A DNA stretch of 64,000 bases from Shimia sp047124445 (GTDB taxonomy: Bacteria; Pseudomonadota; Alphaproteobacteria; Rhodobacterales; Rhodobacteraceae): contig NZ_CP138921.1 in the NCBI RefSeq assembly GCF_047124445.1, positions 4,216,001 to 4,280,000 of the forward strand. The letters run 5' to 3'. The number at the start of each line of letters is the position of its first letter. The first letter of the stretch is position 1. Below are positions 27,240 to 35,809 of this stretch, piece after piece. Both the position numbers and the translations under genes were made by a program. The notes under the pieces were generated by a model that was not told where the DNA came from, ran no database searches, and worked only from the letters and a program-made list of their open reading frames with translations.

Positions 27240-27761
27240 CTAACGGCTTGTTGCGATCTGGGCAGGTGATGGGAAGTCAATGACCTGGCCATAGTCGCTT
27301 GGCTTTAAGGTCACGCCAACTAACACATATTCGATTGTGTCCCGGTCTCCAGCCACTGGCAGATAGAGTTCAGACGTGCTGCGGAAAGATGTGAGTGGTC
27401 CGGTGTAGGGCAAGGCAATGTGGAGCGGCAGCGGATGTGTCGCAGCCTGTACAAAGGCTCCCCACATTTTTGATCCAGGTCCTTTGCCGGGGTGGGTGGA
27501 CAGCTTTGTTCCGGTGAAGACCTTGCTCAGCGTCTTCTTGATTTTGCTGCGCACATAGAGCCCTTTGAAGTCAATTGGTTCTCCAGTTCGGGAACGCAGG
27601 ACTTCGTAAATGGACAAGATGCCAGGTTGTGTCTGCGGGCACGGCAGCCCGATGTTCGTAAACCGCGGTAGGGCTGCACCAAGCGCTGCATCGCGCCAGA
27701 TAAAATACAGTTGTTTCAGCTCAGGTTCGAGCCTTGCTACCGAGAAGTTGGAGCCTGTCAT
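27240..27761 (-). CDS. Hypothetical protein, possibly PAS_5-like
   Basis: A 173-residue soluble protein, convergent with puuD. The beginning (LEPELKQLYFIWRDAALGAALPRFTNIG) resembles the opening helix of alphaproteobacterial PAS_5 sensory proteins (residue search would be needed), and the rest alternates beta-rich segments as such a domain would. I see no signal peptide, membrane segment or catalytic motif. Codon use is a little less GC-biased than that of its neighbours. It lies between puuD and tRNA-Arg with no evident operon partner. Confidence 0.5.
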   Translation of the reverse strand: MTGSNFSVARLEPELKQLYFIWRDAALGAALPRFTNIGLPCPQTQPGILSIYEVLRSRTGEPIDFKGLYVRSKIKKTLSKVFTGTKLSTHPGKGPGSKMWGAFVQAATHPLPLHIALPYTGPLTSFRSTSELYLPVAGDRDTIEYVLVGVTLKPSDYGQVIDFPSPAQIATSR

Positions 27762-27979
27762 GTGTTGTGTGGTCTCTTTTTGGTGGCCCTTTTTCTGTCA
27801 CGCGATCGATGCGCCCTCCCAAAACCCCGGACGCCTGCAAGGAATCCCCTTCCTGCGTTTAGGAAGCGTAGCACAAAACCTCCACATGTGCCTGTTGGCG
27901 CAAAAAACCGTCCGCACATTTTTGTGAGAAATAAGAGAGGGAGGTGGCAATACCGGCTTACACTGCCAGTGCTCATAAG

Positions 27980-28056
27980 TGGCGACCCCTGAAGGACTCG
28001 AACCCTCAACCTGCTGATTAGAAGTCAGCTGCTCTATCCAGTTGAGCTAAGGGGCC
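27980..28056 (-). tRNA. tRNA-Arg(TCT)
   Basis: Read on the minus strand, a complete cloverleaf is visible. The seven-base acceptor arm pairs 28056-28050 with 27991-27984 at its 3' end. The D arm has GCTCAACTGGATAGAGC, the anticodon arm GCTGA-CTTCTAA-TCAGC with anticodon TCT, and the T arm GGTTCGAGTCC. The terminal CCA is encoded (27980-27982). No integrase or direct repeat of its 3' end was seen nearby. Confidence 0.95.
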
Positions 28057-28164
28057 ATCGCCAAACGGCCAGCAGGTCGCCCTGCGCCGTCACCTTTCTA
28101 ATAGCCGCGCCAGCTTGTCAACGGCGCGGGTGGGAAAAGTGGAAAACCAGTGCCATAGGCGCTC

Positions 28165-28920
28165 TTATCCCGAGAGCACCTCGGTGCCTTTGCTGGCACA
28201 GACCTCGGCCAAAGTGTCGGGGATTTCATCCGTATAGAGCCGCGCGACATCGGCAAAATCCAAAATCTTCGCCGGAGCGTTGCGTTGAAACTTGGAATGA
28301 TCCGCCAAAAGCCAGGTTTCCCGCGCACCGGCCAAAGCGGCGTGGGACACAGCGATCTCGTCGATGTCAAAATCATAGGCAACGCCGGTCTCCGACACCG
28401 CCGAACAGCCGAGGATGGCATAGTCAAAGGCAAAGTCGCGCACCATCCGCGCCGCCACTGGACCCACCAGTCCGCCGTCTTCCGCGCGCGGGCGCCCGCC
28501 GGTCACAAGCACGTTGCACCGCGCGTTGCCGGACAAAATCCGCGCCACATTGAGGTTGTTGGTCACCACCAATAACCCATCGTGGCCCAGCAATGCGCTG
28601 GCCAGTGCCTCGGTGCTGGTGCCGATGTTGATGAACAGGGCGGAGCCATTGGGGATGTCCGCCGCACAGCGGGCCGCCATCGCTGCCTTGGCATCCGCGT
28701 TCACGCGCCCGCGCTCTTCATAAGCAATGTTGCGCACACCGGAGGGCAGTACCGCACCACCATGTACCCGCTCCAGACGCCCGGCATTGGCCATTTCGTT
28801 GAGGTCGCGGCGAATGGTTTGCACCGTCACATCAAAATGCGCGGCCAGCCCTTCAACGGTGACTTTGCCCTCGCTCCGGGCGATTTCGAGGATTTCTCTC
28901 TCGCGAAAACTGCTCAGCAT
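28165..28920 (-). CDS. glpR: DeoR-family glycerol-3-phosphate regulon repressor GlpR
   Basis: A 251-residue regulator with a DeoR HTH at about residues 6-57 (REREILEIARSEGKVTVEGLAAHFDVTVQTIRRDLNEM). A sugar-phosphate-sensing DeoRC domain (about 75-235) contains NIGTSTEALASAL and VTNNLNVARIL. It is divergent from glpD, the classical GlpR target, with a 144-base shared control region. The start at 28920 gives the standard MLSSFRERE beginning; the upstream extension is not conserved-looking. Confidence 0.9.
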   Translation of the reverse strand: MLSSFREREILEIARSEGKVTVEGLAAHFDVTVQTIRRDLNEMANAGRLERVHGGAVLPSGVRNIAYEERGRVNADAKAAMAARCAADIPNGSALFINIGTSTEALASALLGHDGLLVVTNNLNVARILSGNARCNVLVTGGRPRAEDGGLVGPVAARMVRDFAFDYAILGCSAVSETGVAYDFDIDEIAVSHAALAGARETWLLADHSKFQRNAPAKILDFADVARLYTDEIPDTLAEVCASKGTEVLSG

Positions 28921-29053
28921 GTTCGTTACTTTTCGTTTGTGCTCACCCTCAGTGGCAGGCGGATGGCACGTTTTCAATGGAAATTATCCACATCACGCGG
29001 AATTTCCTTGACCGAATGCGCGTTTTGGGTTCGTAAGGGTGCGAAAATGTTCG
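28919..29053. promoter_or_regulatory. glpR-glpD divergent control region with candidate GlpR half-sites
   Basis: The seven-mer ATGTTCG occurs at 28919-28925 (over the glpR start) and again at 29047-29053 (just before glpD). Related TTTTCG/CGAAAA sequences lie next to both. ATGTTCG resembles the half-site of enterobacterial GlpR operators; paired occupancy would repress both genes. Confidence 0.45.
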
Positions 29054-29064
29054 AAGGTGTTCTT

Positions 29065-30648
29065 ATGGAAGCGCAAACAGAAAATCCGGTGGATCTTTTT
29101 GTCATTGGTGGCGGTATCAACGGCTGTGGCATCGCGCGAGACGCGGCCGGGCGGGGGCTCTCCGTGGAACTGGCCGAAATGAACGATCTGGCTTGGGCCA
29201 CATCCTCGGCCTCGACCAAGCTGTTCCACGGTGGTCTGCGTTATCTTGAATACTTCGAAGTCCGTCTGGTACGTGAAGCGCTGATCGAGCGCGAAACCCT
29301 GCTGCGCGCCATGCCGCACATCAGCTGGCCGATGCGCTTTGTGCTGCCAATGCACAAGGACATGCGCTTTGAAAATGACACGCCGACTTCCAAACTTTTG
29401 AGCGTGGTCATGCCGTGGATGAAAGGCCGCCGCCCCAGCTGGCTGATCCGCATGGGGCTTTTCATGTATGACCATCTCGGTGGCCGCAAAATCCTGCCCG
29501 GCACCCGCACCGTGGATCTCAAAATCGACGAAGCAGGCTCGCCGCTTCAGGAGAAGTTTGTCAAAGCCTTTGAATATTCCGACTGCTGGGTCGAAGACAG
29601 CCGCCTTGTGGTGTTAAACGCCCGCGATGCCGAGGCGCGCGGGGCCACCATCCGCACCCGCACCAAGGTGCTCTCCGCCCAACGCGGTGACAATTTCTGG
29701 CACATCGAGATGGAGGACGTCGACACCGGTGCCCGCCGCACCACCCGTGCCAAGGCGCTGGTCAATGCCGGTGGCCCATGGGTGGCCGATGTCATTCGCG
29801 GCGTGATCCAACAGAATTCCTCCGCTGGTGTTCGCCTTGTCCGTGGCAGCCACATCGTCACCAAACGCCTGTTTGACCACGACCGCTGCTACTTCTTCCA
29901 AGGCTCCGATGGCCGCATCATCTTTGCCATTCCGTATCAGGAAGACTTCACCCTCATCGGCACCACCGATCAGGAACACACCCACGCCGACGTGGCCCCC
30001 ACCTGCACCGATGAGGAGGCGCAATACCTCTGCGACTTCGCCTCAAACTACTTCAAGAAGCCGGTGACCATGGATGACATCGTCTGGCGCTACTCTGGTG
30101 TGCGCCCGCTTTACGATGATGGCGCCTCCTCCGCACAGGCAGCCACCCGCGACTACGTGCTGAAACTGGACGACAGCGGCGCCCCGGTGCTCAACATCTT
30201 TGGCGGCAAAATCACCACCTATCGCAAGCTGGCCGAAGCGGCGATGGAAAAACTCACGCCATTCTTCCCGGAGGCCACGGCCCCCTGGACTGCGGGCGTA
30301 GCGATGCCCGGCGGCGACTTTGAGGTGCATCAGGTGGGTGACAAGATTGCCGAGCTGCAACGCGACTACCCCTTCCTCACCGATGCCTGGGCCAAGCGCC
30401 TGATCCGCGCGTACGGCACCGAAGCGCCAGAGATGCTCGGGGCCGCAAAATCCGCTGCTGATTTGGGCGCAGACTTTGGCGCCACGCTCACCGCTGCTGA
30501 GGTCGACTGGCTCATGGCGAAGGAATACGCGCGCGCCGCCGCCGATGTGGTTTGGCGCCGCTCCAAGCTCGGTCTGCGCCTCAACGCGCAACAAATTGCC
30601 GCCATCGACAGCTATATGGCTGCAGCGCGGCAAAAAGCCTCTGCCTGA
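29065..30648 (+). CDS. glpD: Aerobic glycerol-3-phosphate dehydrogenase
   Basis: A 527-residue FAD enzyme that oxidises glycerol 3-phosphate to dihydroxyacetone phosphate at the membrane and feeds electrons to quinone. The FAD fingerprint is Gly15-x-Gly17-x-x-Gly20 in LFVIGGGINGCG. WATSSASTKLFHGGLRYLE and GGKITTYRKLAEAAM are conserved GlpD blocks. The start at 29065 is preferred because GAAGGTG precedes it; ATG 29047 is in frame but overlaps the putative operator. Confidence 0.95.
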   Translation: MEAQTENPVDLFVIGGGINGCGIARDAAGRGLSVELAEMNDLAWATSSASTKLFHGGLRYLEYFEVRLVREALIERETLLRAMPHISWPMRFVLPMHKDMRFENDTPTSKLLSVVMPWMKGRRPSWLIRMGLFMYDHLGGRKILPGTRTVDLKIDEAGSPLQEKFVKAFEYSDCWVEDSRLVVLNARDAEARGATIRTRTKVLSAQRGDNFWHIEMEDVDTGARRTTRAKALVNAGGPWVADVIRGVIQQNSSAGVRLVRGSHIVTKRLFDHDRCYFFQGSDGRIIFAIPYQEDFTLIGTTDQEHTHADVAPTCTDEEAQYLCDFASNYFKKPVTMDDIVWRYSGVRPLYDDGASSAQAATRDYVLKLDDSGAPVLNIFGGKITTYRKLAEAAMEKLTPFFPEATAPWTAGVAMPGGDFEVHQVGDKIAELQRDYPFLTDAWAKRLIRAYGTEAPEMLGAAKSAADLGADFGATLTAAEVDWLMAKEYARAAADVVWRRSKLGLRLNAQQIAAIDSYMAAARQKASA

Positions 30649-30691
30649 GACCCAACCGAGAATTGATCTTTGCGCCCCATCGGCCTATACG

Positions 30692-30724
30692 AAGCCCGCA
30701 CGCTGCTGTTGTGCGGGCTTTTGA
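30692..30724 (+). terminator. Hairpin terminator after glpD
   Basis: A perfect 10-bp stem AAGCCCGCAC / GTGCGGGCTT (30692-30701 with 30711-30720) with a nine-base loop is followed by a short T run. Confidence 0.85.
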
Positions 30725-30828
30725 GTCTGCGCGAGGGCGGAGGAGAACCATTCGGATTTTGTCAGGTCATCCCGACCTGATCCCGCAAGTCACAGAACAC
30801 CCCTGACGCAAAAAAGGTAGTGAGAAAC

Positions 30829-33045
30829 ATGGCTGATAAAAAATCGCCCGACATATTGTATACCATTGTAGACGAAGCGCCTGAGCTGGCCTCCGCCTCC
30901 TTCCTGCCGATCATTCGCAAGTTTGTTTCCGCCGCTGGTATCACCGTTGGCACCCCGGACATTTCCCTTGCCGGTCGCATCATCGCCACCTTCCCGGAAA
31001 ACCTGACCGACGATCAGCGTCAGTCCGACGATCTGGCCGCGCTGGGCGAACTGGTGAAGACCCCAGACGCCAACGTCATCAAGCTGCCAAACATCTCCGC
31101 CTCTGTGCCACAGCTGGTTGCGGCCATCGAAGAGCTGCAAGGGCAGGGCTACAACATCCCGTCCTACCCGGAAGACCCACAGTCTGACGAAGAGAAAGCC
31201 ATCCGCGCACGTTACGACGGCATCAAAGGCTCCGCTGTGAACCCGGTGCTGCGCGAAGGCAACTCTGACCGTCGCTCCGCCCGCGCGGTGAAGAACTTCG
31301 CCCAAAACAACCCACACTCCATGGGCGCATGGGAAGGCTCCTCCAAGACCAAAGTGTCTTCCATGCCGGGCAACGACTTCTACGCAAACGAAGTTTCCGC
31401 CACCATCTCCGCCGATCAGGCGGGCGATGCAAAGATCGAATTTGTTGCCAAAGACGGTGCCGTGACCGTGCTCAAAGACAGCTACCCGCTGGAAGAAGGC
31501 ACAGTTGCTGACGCGACCTTCATGTCCGCTTCTGCGCTGGGCAGCTTCCTCGCGGACGCCATTGAAGACACCAAAGCCGACGGCACCATGTTCTCCCTGC
31601 ACATGAAAGCCACCATGATGAAGGTCTCCGACCCGATCATCTTCGGCCACGCCGTAAAAGCATGGCTGGGTCCTGTTTGGGACGCACACGGCGAAGCGAT
31701 TGCCGCAGCCGGTGGTTCCCCGAACTCCGGTCTGGGTGCGGTTCTGGCCGCGATCGACACGCTGGACAATGCCGAGGCTATCAAAGCCGAAATCGCCGCG
31801 CTGGACCGCCCATCCATGTACATGGTCGACAGCGACAAAGGCATCACCAACCTGCACGTGCCGTCCGATGTGATCATCGACGCCTCCATGCCAGCGGTGA
31901 TCCGCGCAGGCGGCAAAGGTTGGGACGAGACCGGCGCCAAGGGTGACACCAACTGTGTGATCCCGGATCGCTGCTACGCGTCTGTCTATGACGAAAGCAT
32001 CAACTTCTTCAAAGCCAACGGCGCGCTCGACGTGACCACCGCAGGCTCTGTGGCCAACGTGGGTCTGATGGCGCAGAAAGCCGAAGAATACGGCTCCCAC
32101 CCAACCACATTTGAAGCCCCAGCGGCGGGCTCCATCCGCATCGTTCTGGAAAATGGCGACGTGCTGCACTCCCACGATGTAGAGACAGGCGACATCTGGC
32201 GCTCCTGCACCGTGAAGAAAGCCCCAATCGAGAATTGGATCGAGCTGGCCATGGACCGTCAGCGCCTGACCGGCTCCGAGGCGATCTTCTGGCTGGACGC
32301 AAACCGCGCCCACGATTCCGAGCTGATCAAATACGTGACCCCGGCGCTGGAAGCGGCTGGCAAAGCCGACCTGTTCCAGATCATGGCGCCTCGTGAGGCC
32401 ACCGCGCAGTCGCTCAAAACCATCACTGCCGGCAACGACAGCATCGCCATCACCGGCAACGTGCTGCGCGACTACCTGACTGACCTCTTCCCGATCCTCG
32501 AGCTGGGCACCTCCGCCAAAATGCTCTCCATCGTGAAGCTGATGAAAGGTGGCGGCCTGTTTGAAACCGGTGCCGGCGGTTCTGCACCAAAGCACGTGCA
32601 ACAGCTGGTCGAAGAAAACCACCTGCGCTGGGACTCCATGGGTGAGTTCTGTGCCCTGGGTGAAAGCCTGAACTTCCTCGCGGACGTCAAAGGCAACGCA
32701 AAGGCGGGTGTTCTGGGTGTGGCTGCCGAAGCGGCAACCCAAGGCATTCTGGACGACAACCGTTCGCCTTCGCGCAAGGTAGGCCAGCCAGACAACCGCG
32801 ACAGCCACTACTGGTTCGCCCGCTACTGGGCCGACGCGCTGGCAGCACAGTCTGACGACGCTGACCTGGCGGCCGAGTTCGCAGGTGTTGCCAAAGCCTT
32901 GGCAGATGGCGAAGAAGCCATCTTGGCCGAGCTCGCAGCCGCCCAAGGCCCTGCAGCCGACATCGGCGGCTACTTCCGCCCATCGGTCGAGCTGAAAGCC
33001 AAAGTCATGCGCCCAAGCGCCACGCTGAACGCGATCATCGGCTAA
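30829..33045 (+). CDS. icd: NADP-dependent isocitrate dehydrogenase, monomeric type
   Basis: A 738-residue protein, about twice the length of dimeric ICDH and matching the monomeric IDH-II family. Family blocks include DEAPELASASFLPIIRKF, NSDRRSARAVKNFAQNNPHSMG, KGWDETGAKGDTNCVIPDRCYASVYDE and DNRDSHYWFARYWADAL. It decarboxylates isocitrate to 2-oxoglutarate, producing NADPH in the TCA cycle. The start at 30829 uses AAGG about 11 bases upstream; a GTG at 30820 is too close to it. Codon use is strongly biased to C-ending codons, suggesting high expression. Confidence 0.97.
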   Translation: MADKKSPDILYTIVDEAPELASASFLPIIRKFVSAAGITVGTPDISLAGRIIATFPENLTDDQRQSDDLAALGELVKTPDANVIKLPNISASVPQLVAAIEELQGQGYNIPSYPEDPQSDEEKAIRARYDGIKGSAVNPVLREGNSDRRSARAVKNFAQNNPHSMGAWEGSSKTKVSSMPGNDFYANEVSATISADQAGDAKIEFVAKDGAVTVLKDSYPLEEGTVADATFMSASALGSFLADAIEDTKADGTMFSLHMKATMMKVSDPIIFGHAVKAWLGPVWDAHGEAIAAAGGSPNSGLGAVLAAIDTLDNAEAIKAEIAALDRPSMYMVDSDKGITNLHVPSDVIIDASMPAVIRAGGKGWDETGAKGDTNCVIPDRCYASVYDESINFFKANGALDVTTAGSVANVGLMAQKAEEYGSHPTTFEAPAAGSIRIVLENGDVLHSHDVETGDIWRSCTVKKAPIENWIELAMDRQRLTGSEAIFWLDANRAHDSELIKYVTPALEAAGKADLFQIMAPREATAQSLKTITAGNDSIAITGNVLRDYLTDLFPILELGTSAKMLSIVKLMKGGGLFETGAGGSAPKHVQQLVEENHLRWDSMGEFCALGESLNFLADVKGNAKAGVLGVAAEAATQGILDDNRSPSRKVGQPDNRDSHYWFARYWADALAAQSDDADLAAEFAGVAKALADGEEAILAELAAAQGPAADIGGYFRPSVELKAKVMRPSATLNAIIG

Positions 33046-33071
33046 GGCTGACGCGATCGGTTGAAACAAGG

Positions 33072-33098
33072 AAGCCGCCCTGAGAGGGGCGGCTTTTT
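33072..33098 (+). terminator. Rho-independent terminator of icd
   Basis: A perfect 9-bp stem AAGCCGCCC / GGGCGGCTT (33072-33080 with 33087-33095), six-base loop, T run. Confidence 0.9.
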
Positions 33099-33214
33099 CA
33101 ATTTGGCTAAACATTTTGTATTTGCGCCCCGCGCGCCCAAATTTCACCGCATTCTTTGTGTCTCTTTTCTTCGGGTAACCCTTGGATTTATTTGTTGGTT
33201 AAGGCAGACGGTTC

Positions 33215-34270
33215 ATGCACGACGCGTTGGAAAATTACACACAAAAGCTTTATCAGCATTCAATTCGAGAATGGCCCCTACCAGGGTGTTTTTTTGAGTT
33301 GCATCACCAAGTGGAGAAACTCCCACTTGGATGGCAGGCTCTGGATATTCTGTCGTCAAAGTTCAAAGAACCTTGGCCCGAAAAATTGGATGACTTGCCC
33401 CGGAAGTTGTCGGTACTTTTTCGCTACCTTGTGGCTCGCTTTGAGCTTCCGAATGCGGACTACGAGCAATGGACCGAGACACAATATGGCAAATGGGGAG
33501 AGGACAATTTAGCCGGCCTTCTAGAGAGTTGGGGCCCCAAGACGGTCACTGGTGTGGAGCAATTTAGCTTCGAATTTGGGGATGAGTTGTCATTTCGGTA
33601 TGCCTATCCACCGTCCTGGACGCATAAGCACATGATTGAAGAGGCACGGCGGGCCTATGAGTTGTGTGGGTTAAGGCTTGACCGGTCGGTGGGTTCTGAA
33701 AACGCACTAATTCTGGCGCAGAGCATTCCTGTTCCTGAAGTCTGGCACAGTATTTTAAGTATTCGCGTCCTATATGAGATGGAGAATAATCTGGACGTCG
33801 TAAAATGGATCACGAGGCAGTCAAATTGTGACGCAGGATCCGCATTATACGCAATGTTCTCCCTCAAATACTACAGCGAGGGCGAGCCGGGTTATGATCC
33901 TAACAGTGCAAAAACTAAATTGTACAAAGATTTGCTTACTAGGTTGCAGTCGGGATTCTACGTCACTGCCGCCTTGGTAAGCCACTATCCTTCTCAGTTG
34001 GATCAAATACCAGAACATTTGCGCCCTTTCGTGGAGCATATCGGCGTTTCCGACCCATTGCCTCCAAGGGGGACATTGTTTTCCCCAGACGATCAGTGTG
34101 TGGTTTACGGATGCGCAGAACGCTATGAATGCGACATGTCAGGTGACAGAACGCCGGCAGTGAGTGCTATTCTGTCAGACCTGCCTGCACCGCCAGTTCA
34201 CAATTCCTTCGGGCGCACGATTGCCCAACTCGGAAAGCGAGTTTTTCGTAGACCGCCCCAACCTTCTTGA
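33215..34270 (+). CDS. Hypothetical protein with DUF4274-like segment
   Basis: A 351-residue soluble protein, without signal peptide or membrane helix. Around residues 175-210 the stretch NNLDVVKWITRQSNCDAGSALYAMFSL resembles DUF4274, a domain of unknown role found in stand-alone proteins and in genomic neighbourhoods of polymorphic toxins. The N-terminal 150 residues are rich in Trp, Leu and acidic residues. Base composition is visibly more AT-rich than the flanking genes, suggesting acquisition by transfer. No partner gene is adjacent. Confidence 0.65.
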   Translation: MHDALENYTQKLYQHSIREWPLPGCFFELHHQVEKLPLGWQALDILSSKFKEPWPEKLDDLPRKLSVLFRYLVARFELPNADYEQWTETQYGKWGEDNLAGLLESWGPKTVTGVEQFSFEFGDELSFRYAYPPSWTHKHMIEEARRAYELCGLRLDRSVGSENALILAQSIPVPEVWHSILSIRVLYEMENNLDVVKWITRQSNCDAGSALYAMFSLKYYSEGEPGYDPNSAKTKLYKDLLTRLQSGFYVTAALVSHYPSQLDQIPEHLRPFVEHIGVSDPLPPRGTLFSPDDQCVVYGCAERYECDMSGDRTPAVSAILSDLPAPPVHNSFGRTIAQLGKRVFRRPPQPS

Positions 34271-34709
34271 ATGCCACTAGGCCTCGCTTGCTAGTTCCGT
34301 CACGTGACCTAACTTCGGCGGAGTTTGGAAAAGCCTGACTTTCCATCCCCCCCCATCAGGACACCCGCCTACAACCACGCTCACCATCGACCCGCACCGT
34401 CTCAAAACCGTGCGCAAGGCGCGTAAGCTGGGGCGCCCGAAGCTGGTGAGCCTCACCGAGCGCCCGCTGACCTTGCTGGACCCCCTTTAGCAGCCCCGTT
34501 CAAAAACAACGCACAGCGCTCTAACCGCCACGCACGCGATCTCCTCATCCACCCCCACAACTTCCGGTTCTGGGGATCACCTCCCCCCCATTCCCATGTC
34601 GCTTTCCACTTAAAACCGGCACGTTACCCTCGTAACTTGTCTGGTTTGTGAGTTGTGCGCCTTTGGGGAGGGCCTGACGGCAAACAGGACCTTGGCACTA
34701 GGACCAACC
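34271..34709. other. Accessory intergenic stretch of 439 bases
   Basis: Contains the HTH remnant described separately (34374-34490), a run of nine Cs near 34347-34354, and then about 200 bases in which I see no gene, repeat or clear terminator. The last 30 bases before 34710 carry the ribosome-binding site of the first small membrane protein. Confidence 0.6.
34374..34490 (+). pseudogene. Remnant of an XRE-type HTH regulator
   Basis: Read from 34374, an uninterrupted frame gives TTLTIDPHRLKTVRKARKLG, then RPKLVSLTERPLTLLDPL and TAG at 34488-34490. The DPHRLKTVRKARKLGRPKL part looks like the first helices of an XRE regulator. The sequence then lacks the rest of the HTH and has no start codon, so it is read as a decayed fragment. 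Confidence 0.35.
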
Positions 34710-34850
34710 ATGGGGCGCTTCCAAAAATTCTGTGAGAAACACGATCTGTGTCGCAACATCATGCTGGCCGCGATGTTCCTCGGCATCGCTTACGGCGTGG
34801 CGTCGTTGGTGATTTACGCGGTGCCCAACACCGTTGAGAGCGCCCCTTAG
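34710..34850 (+). CDS. Small single-pass membrane protein, copy 1
   Basis: A 46-residue protein with AGGA six bases before the ATG. A short charged N-terminus (MGRFQKFCEKHDLCRN) contains Cys8 and Cys14; one hydrophobic helix (about residues 17-38) and a short tail follow. The gene 134 bases downstream has the same layout, with the aromatic residue at 7, Cys8 and Cys14 at identical positions, so the two look like paralogues. Function unknown. Confidence 0.55.
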   Translation: MGRFQKFCEKHDLCRNIMLAAMFLGIAYGVASLVIYAVPNTVESAP

Positions 34851-34866
34851 GCCGCATCGATGCGGC
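34851..34866. repeat. Perfect 16-base palindrome between the two small membrane genes
   Basis: GCCGCATCGATGCGGC begins directly after the stop codon of the first small gene. It could be a protein-binding site or a compact mRNA 3' hairpin; there is no T tract. Confidence 0.6.
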
Positions 34867-34983
34867 TCGATTGGCGTGGCTTCCCGTCTTTGGCAGCGCC
34901 GCCATAATCTCTGGCGCAGATTCTGAAGGCAGCACATGTCAGCGCTACCATCTCTGCTGTGTACCCAACACGCGAGACCAAGC

Positions 34984-35121
34984 ATGAAACACCTCAAGAC
35001 CTACTGTCGGGGGCGCGCGTGGTGTGCTGACTTGAAAGTCGCGGCCACGTTCTTCGCCCTTGCGGCCATCGGCGCCTTTGTTGTGCTGCAGGTCGTGCCA
35101 GCCAATTTGATTGGCTATTGA
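34984..35121 (+). CDS. Small single-pass membrane protein, copy 2
   Basis: A 45-residue protein: basic N-terminus MKHLKTYCRGRAWCADLK with Cys8 and Cys14, one strongly hydrophobic helix (about 19-38), ending NLIGY. The ribosome-binding site is weak (GAGACC). It matches the upstream small protein in length, topology and Cys positions. A terminator follows six bases after the stop, so the pair forms its own unit. No known family was recognised. Confidence 0.55.
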   Translation: MKHLKTYCRGRAWCADLKVAATFFALAAIGAFVVLQVVPANLIGY

Positions 35122-35126
35122 TCCCC

Positions 35127-35152
35127 AAAGGGGCGCGCGCCGTCCCTTTTCT
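35127..35152 (+). terminator. Rho-independent terminator after the small membrane proteins
   Basis: AAAGGGGCG (35127-35135) pairs with CGTCCCTTT (35141-35149, one G-T pair) around a five-base loop; T run follows. It also lies just past the end of the convergent Lrp gene. Confidence 0.75.
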
Positions 35153-35158
35153 TGCTGC

Positions 35159-35623
35159 CTAAACCGGCACCTGCAATCCGGCTTTCACCCGATCAATCAC
35201 GACATTGCTGTGAAACCGGCGAATGTTCGGGTTGTCATTGAACACGTGGCGGCTGAACTCCTCATAGGCGGTCATATCCGGGGCGGTGACCACCAGAATA
35301 AAGTCCGCCTGACCCGTGACATAGTAGCATTGTTGCACATCATCGAGTTTCAGCATCGAGCGGCGGAATTCATCAAGCAGGTCCGTGCGCTCGCGCTCCA
35401 TCTCGACCTCCACGACAAAGGTCATCGGCCGCCCCACCGCCTTGGCAGAAACCACGGCAATGTCCGCCTCCACAATCCCTTCATCACGAAACCGCTTTAA
35501 CCGTCGTTGCACCGCAGAGCGCGAGATGCCTGCAATCTCGCCCAACTCATCCGCCGTCAGCCGGTTGTTCTTCTGAATGGCGGTGAGCAGGCGGCGGTCG
35601 ATGTCGTCCAGATTGGCGGTCAT
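35159..35623 (-). CDS. Lrp/AsnC-family transcriptional regulator
   Basis: A 154-residue regulator. The N-terminal HTH (about 5-60) reads DDIDRRLLTAIQKNNRLTADELGEIAGISRSAVQRRLKRFRDEGIV. The C-terminal RAM ligand domain (about 70-150) contains YYVTGQADFILVVTAPDMTAYEEF. Such proteins sense amino acids. It is divergent from the catabolic operon beginning at 35810 and is its likely regulator. A longer start at 35662 is possible; neither start has a strong ribosome-binding site. Confidence 0.88.
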   Translation of the reverse strand: MTANLDDIDRRLLTAIQKNNRLTADELGEIAGISRSAVQRRLKRFRDEGIVEADIAVVSAKAVGRPMTFVVEVEMERERTDLLDEFRRSMLKLDDVQQCYYVTGQADFILVVTAPDMTAYEEFSRHVFNDNPNIRRFHSNVVIDRVKAGLQVPV

Positions 35624-35809
35624 TTGTGTCTCATTGGCGGAAACTGAGGGAGATTTGCTCATCCTGTGAAGGTTTCTGAGCAATCTGCCCAGATCTTTAC
35701 GCTAGCCTTTGAGCCTGAACCCTCTCCTGTCAACCCCGCACAGCCCATTGCCTTTCCCCGCAACCCCACCCACTCTGACCGTCAAAGCAATCTCAGTCGG
35801 ATCCAAGCC

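Noticed and set aside
27980..28056. tRNA-Arg as an integration site for a genomic island
   Set aside because: No integrase next to it and no repeat of the tRNA 3' end found; flanking genes look chromosomal.
30790..33147. Minus-strand frame of 785 codons opposite icd
   Set aside because: A long open antisense frame is expected from the strong codon bias of icd; no motif or ribosome-binding site supports it.
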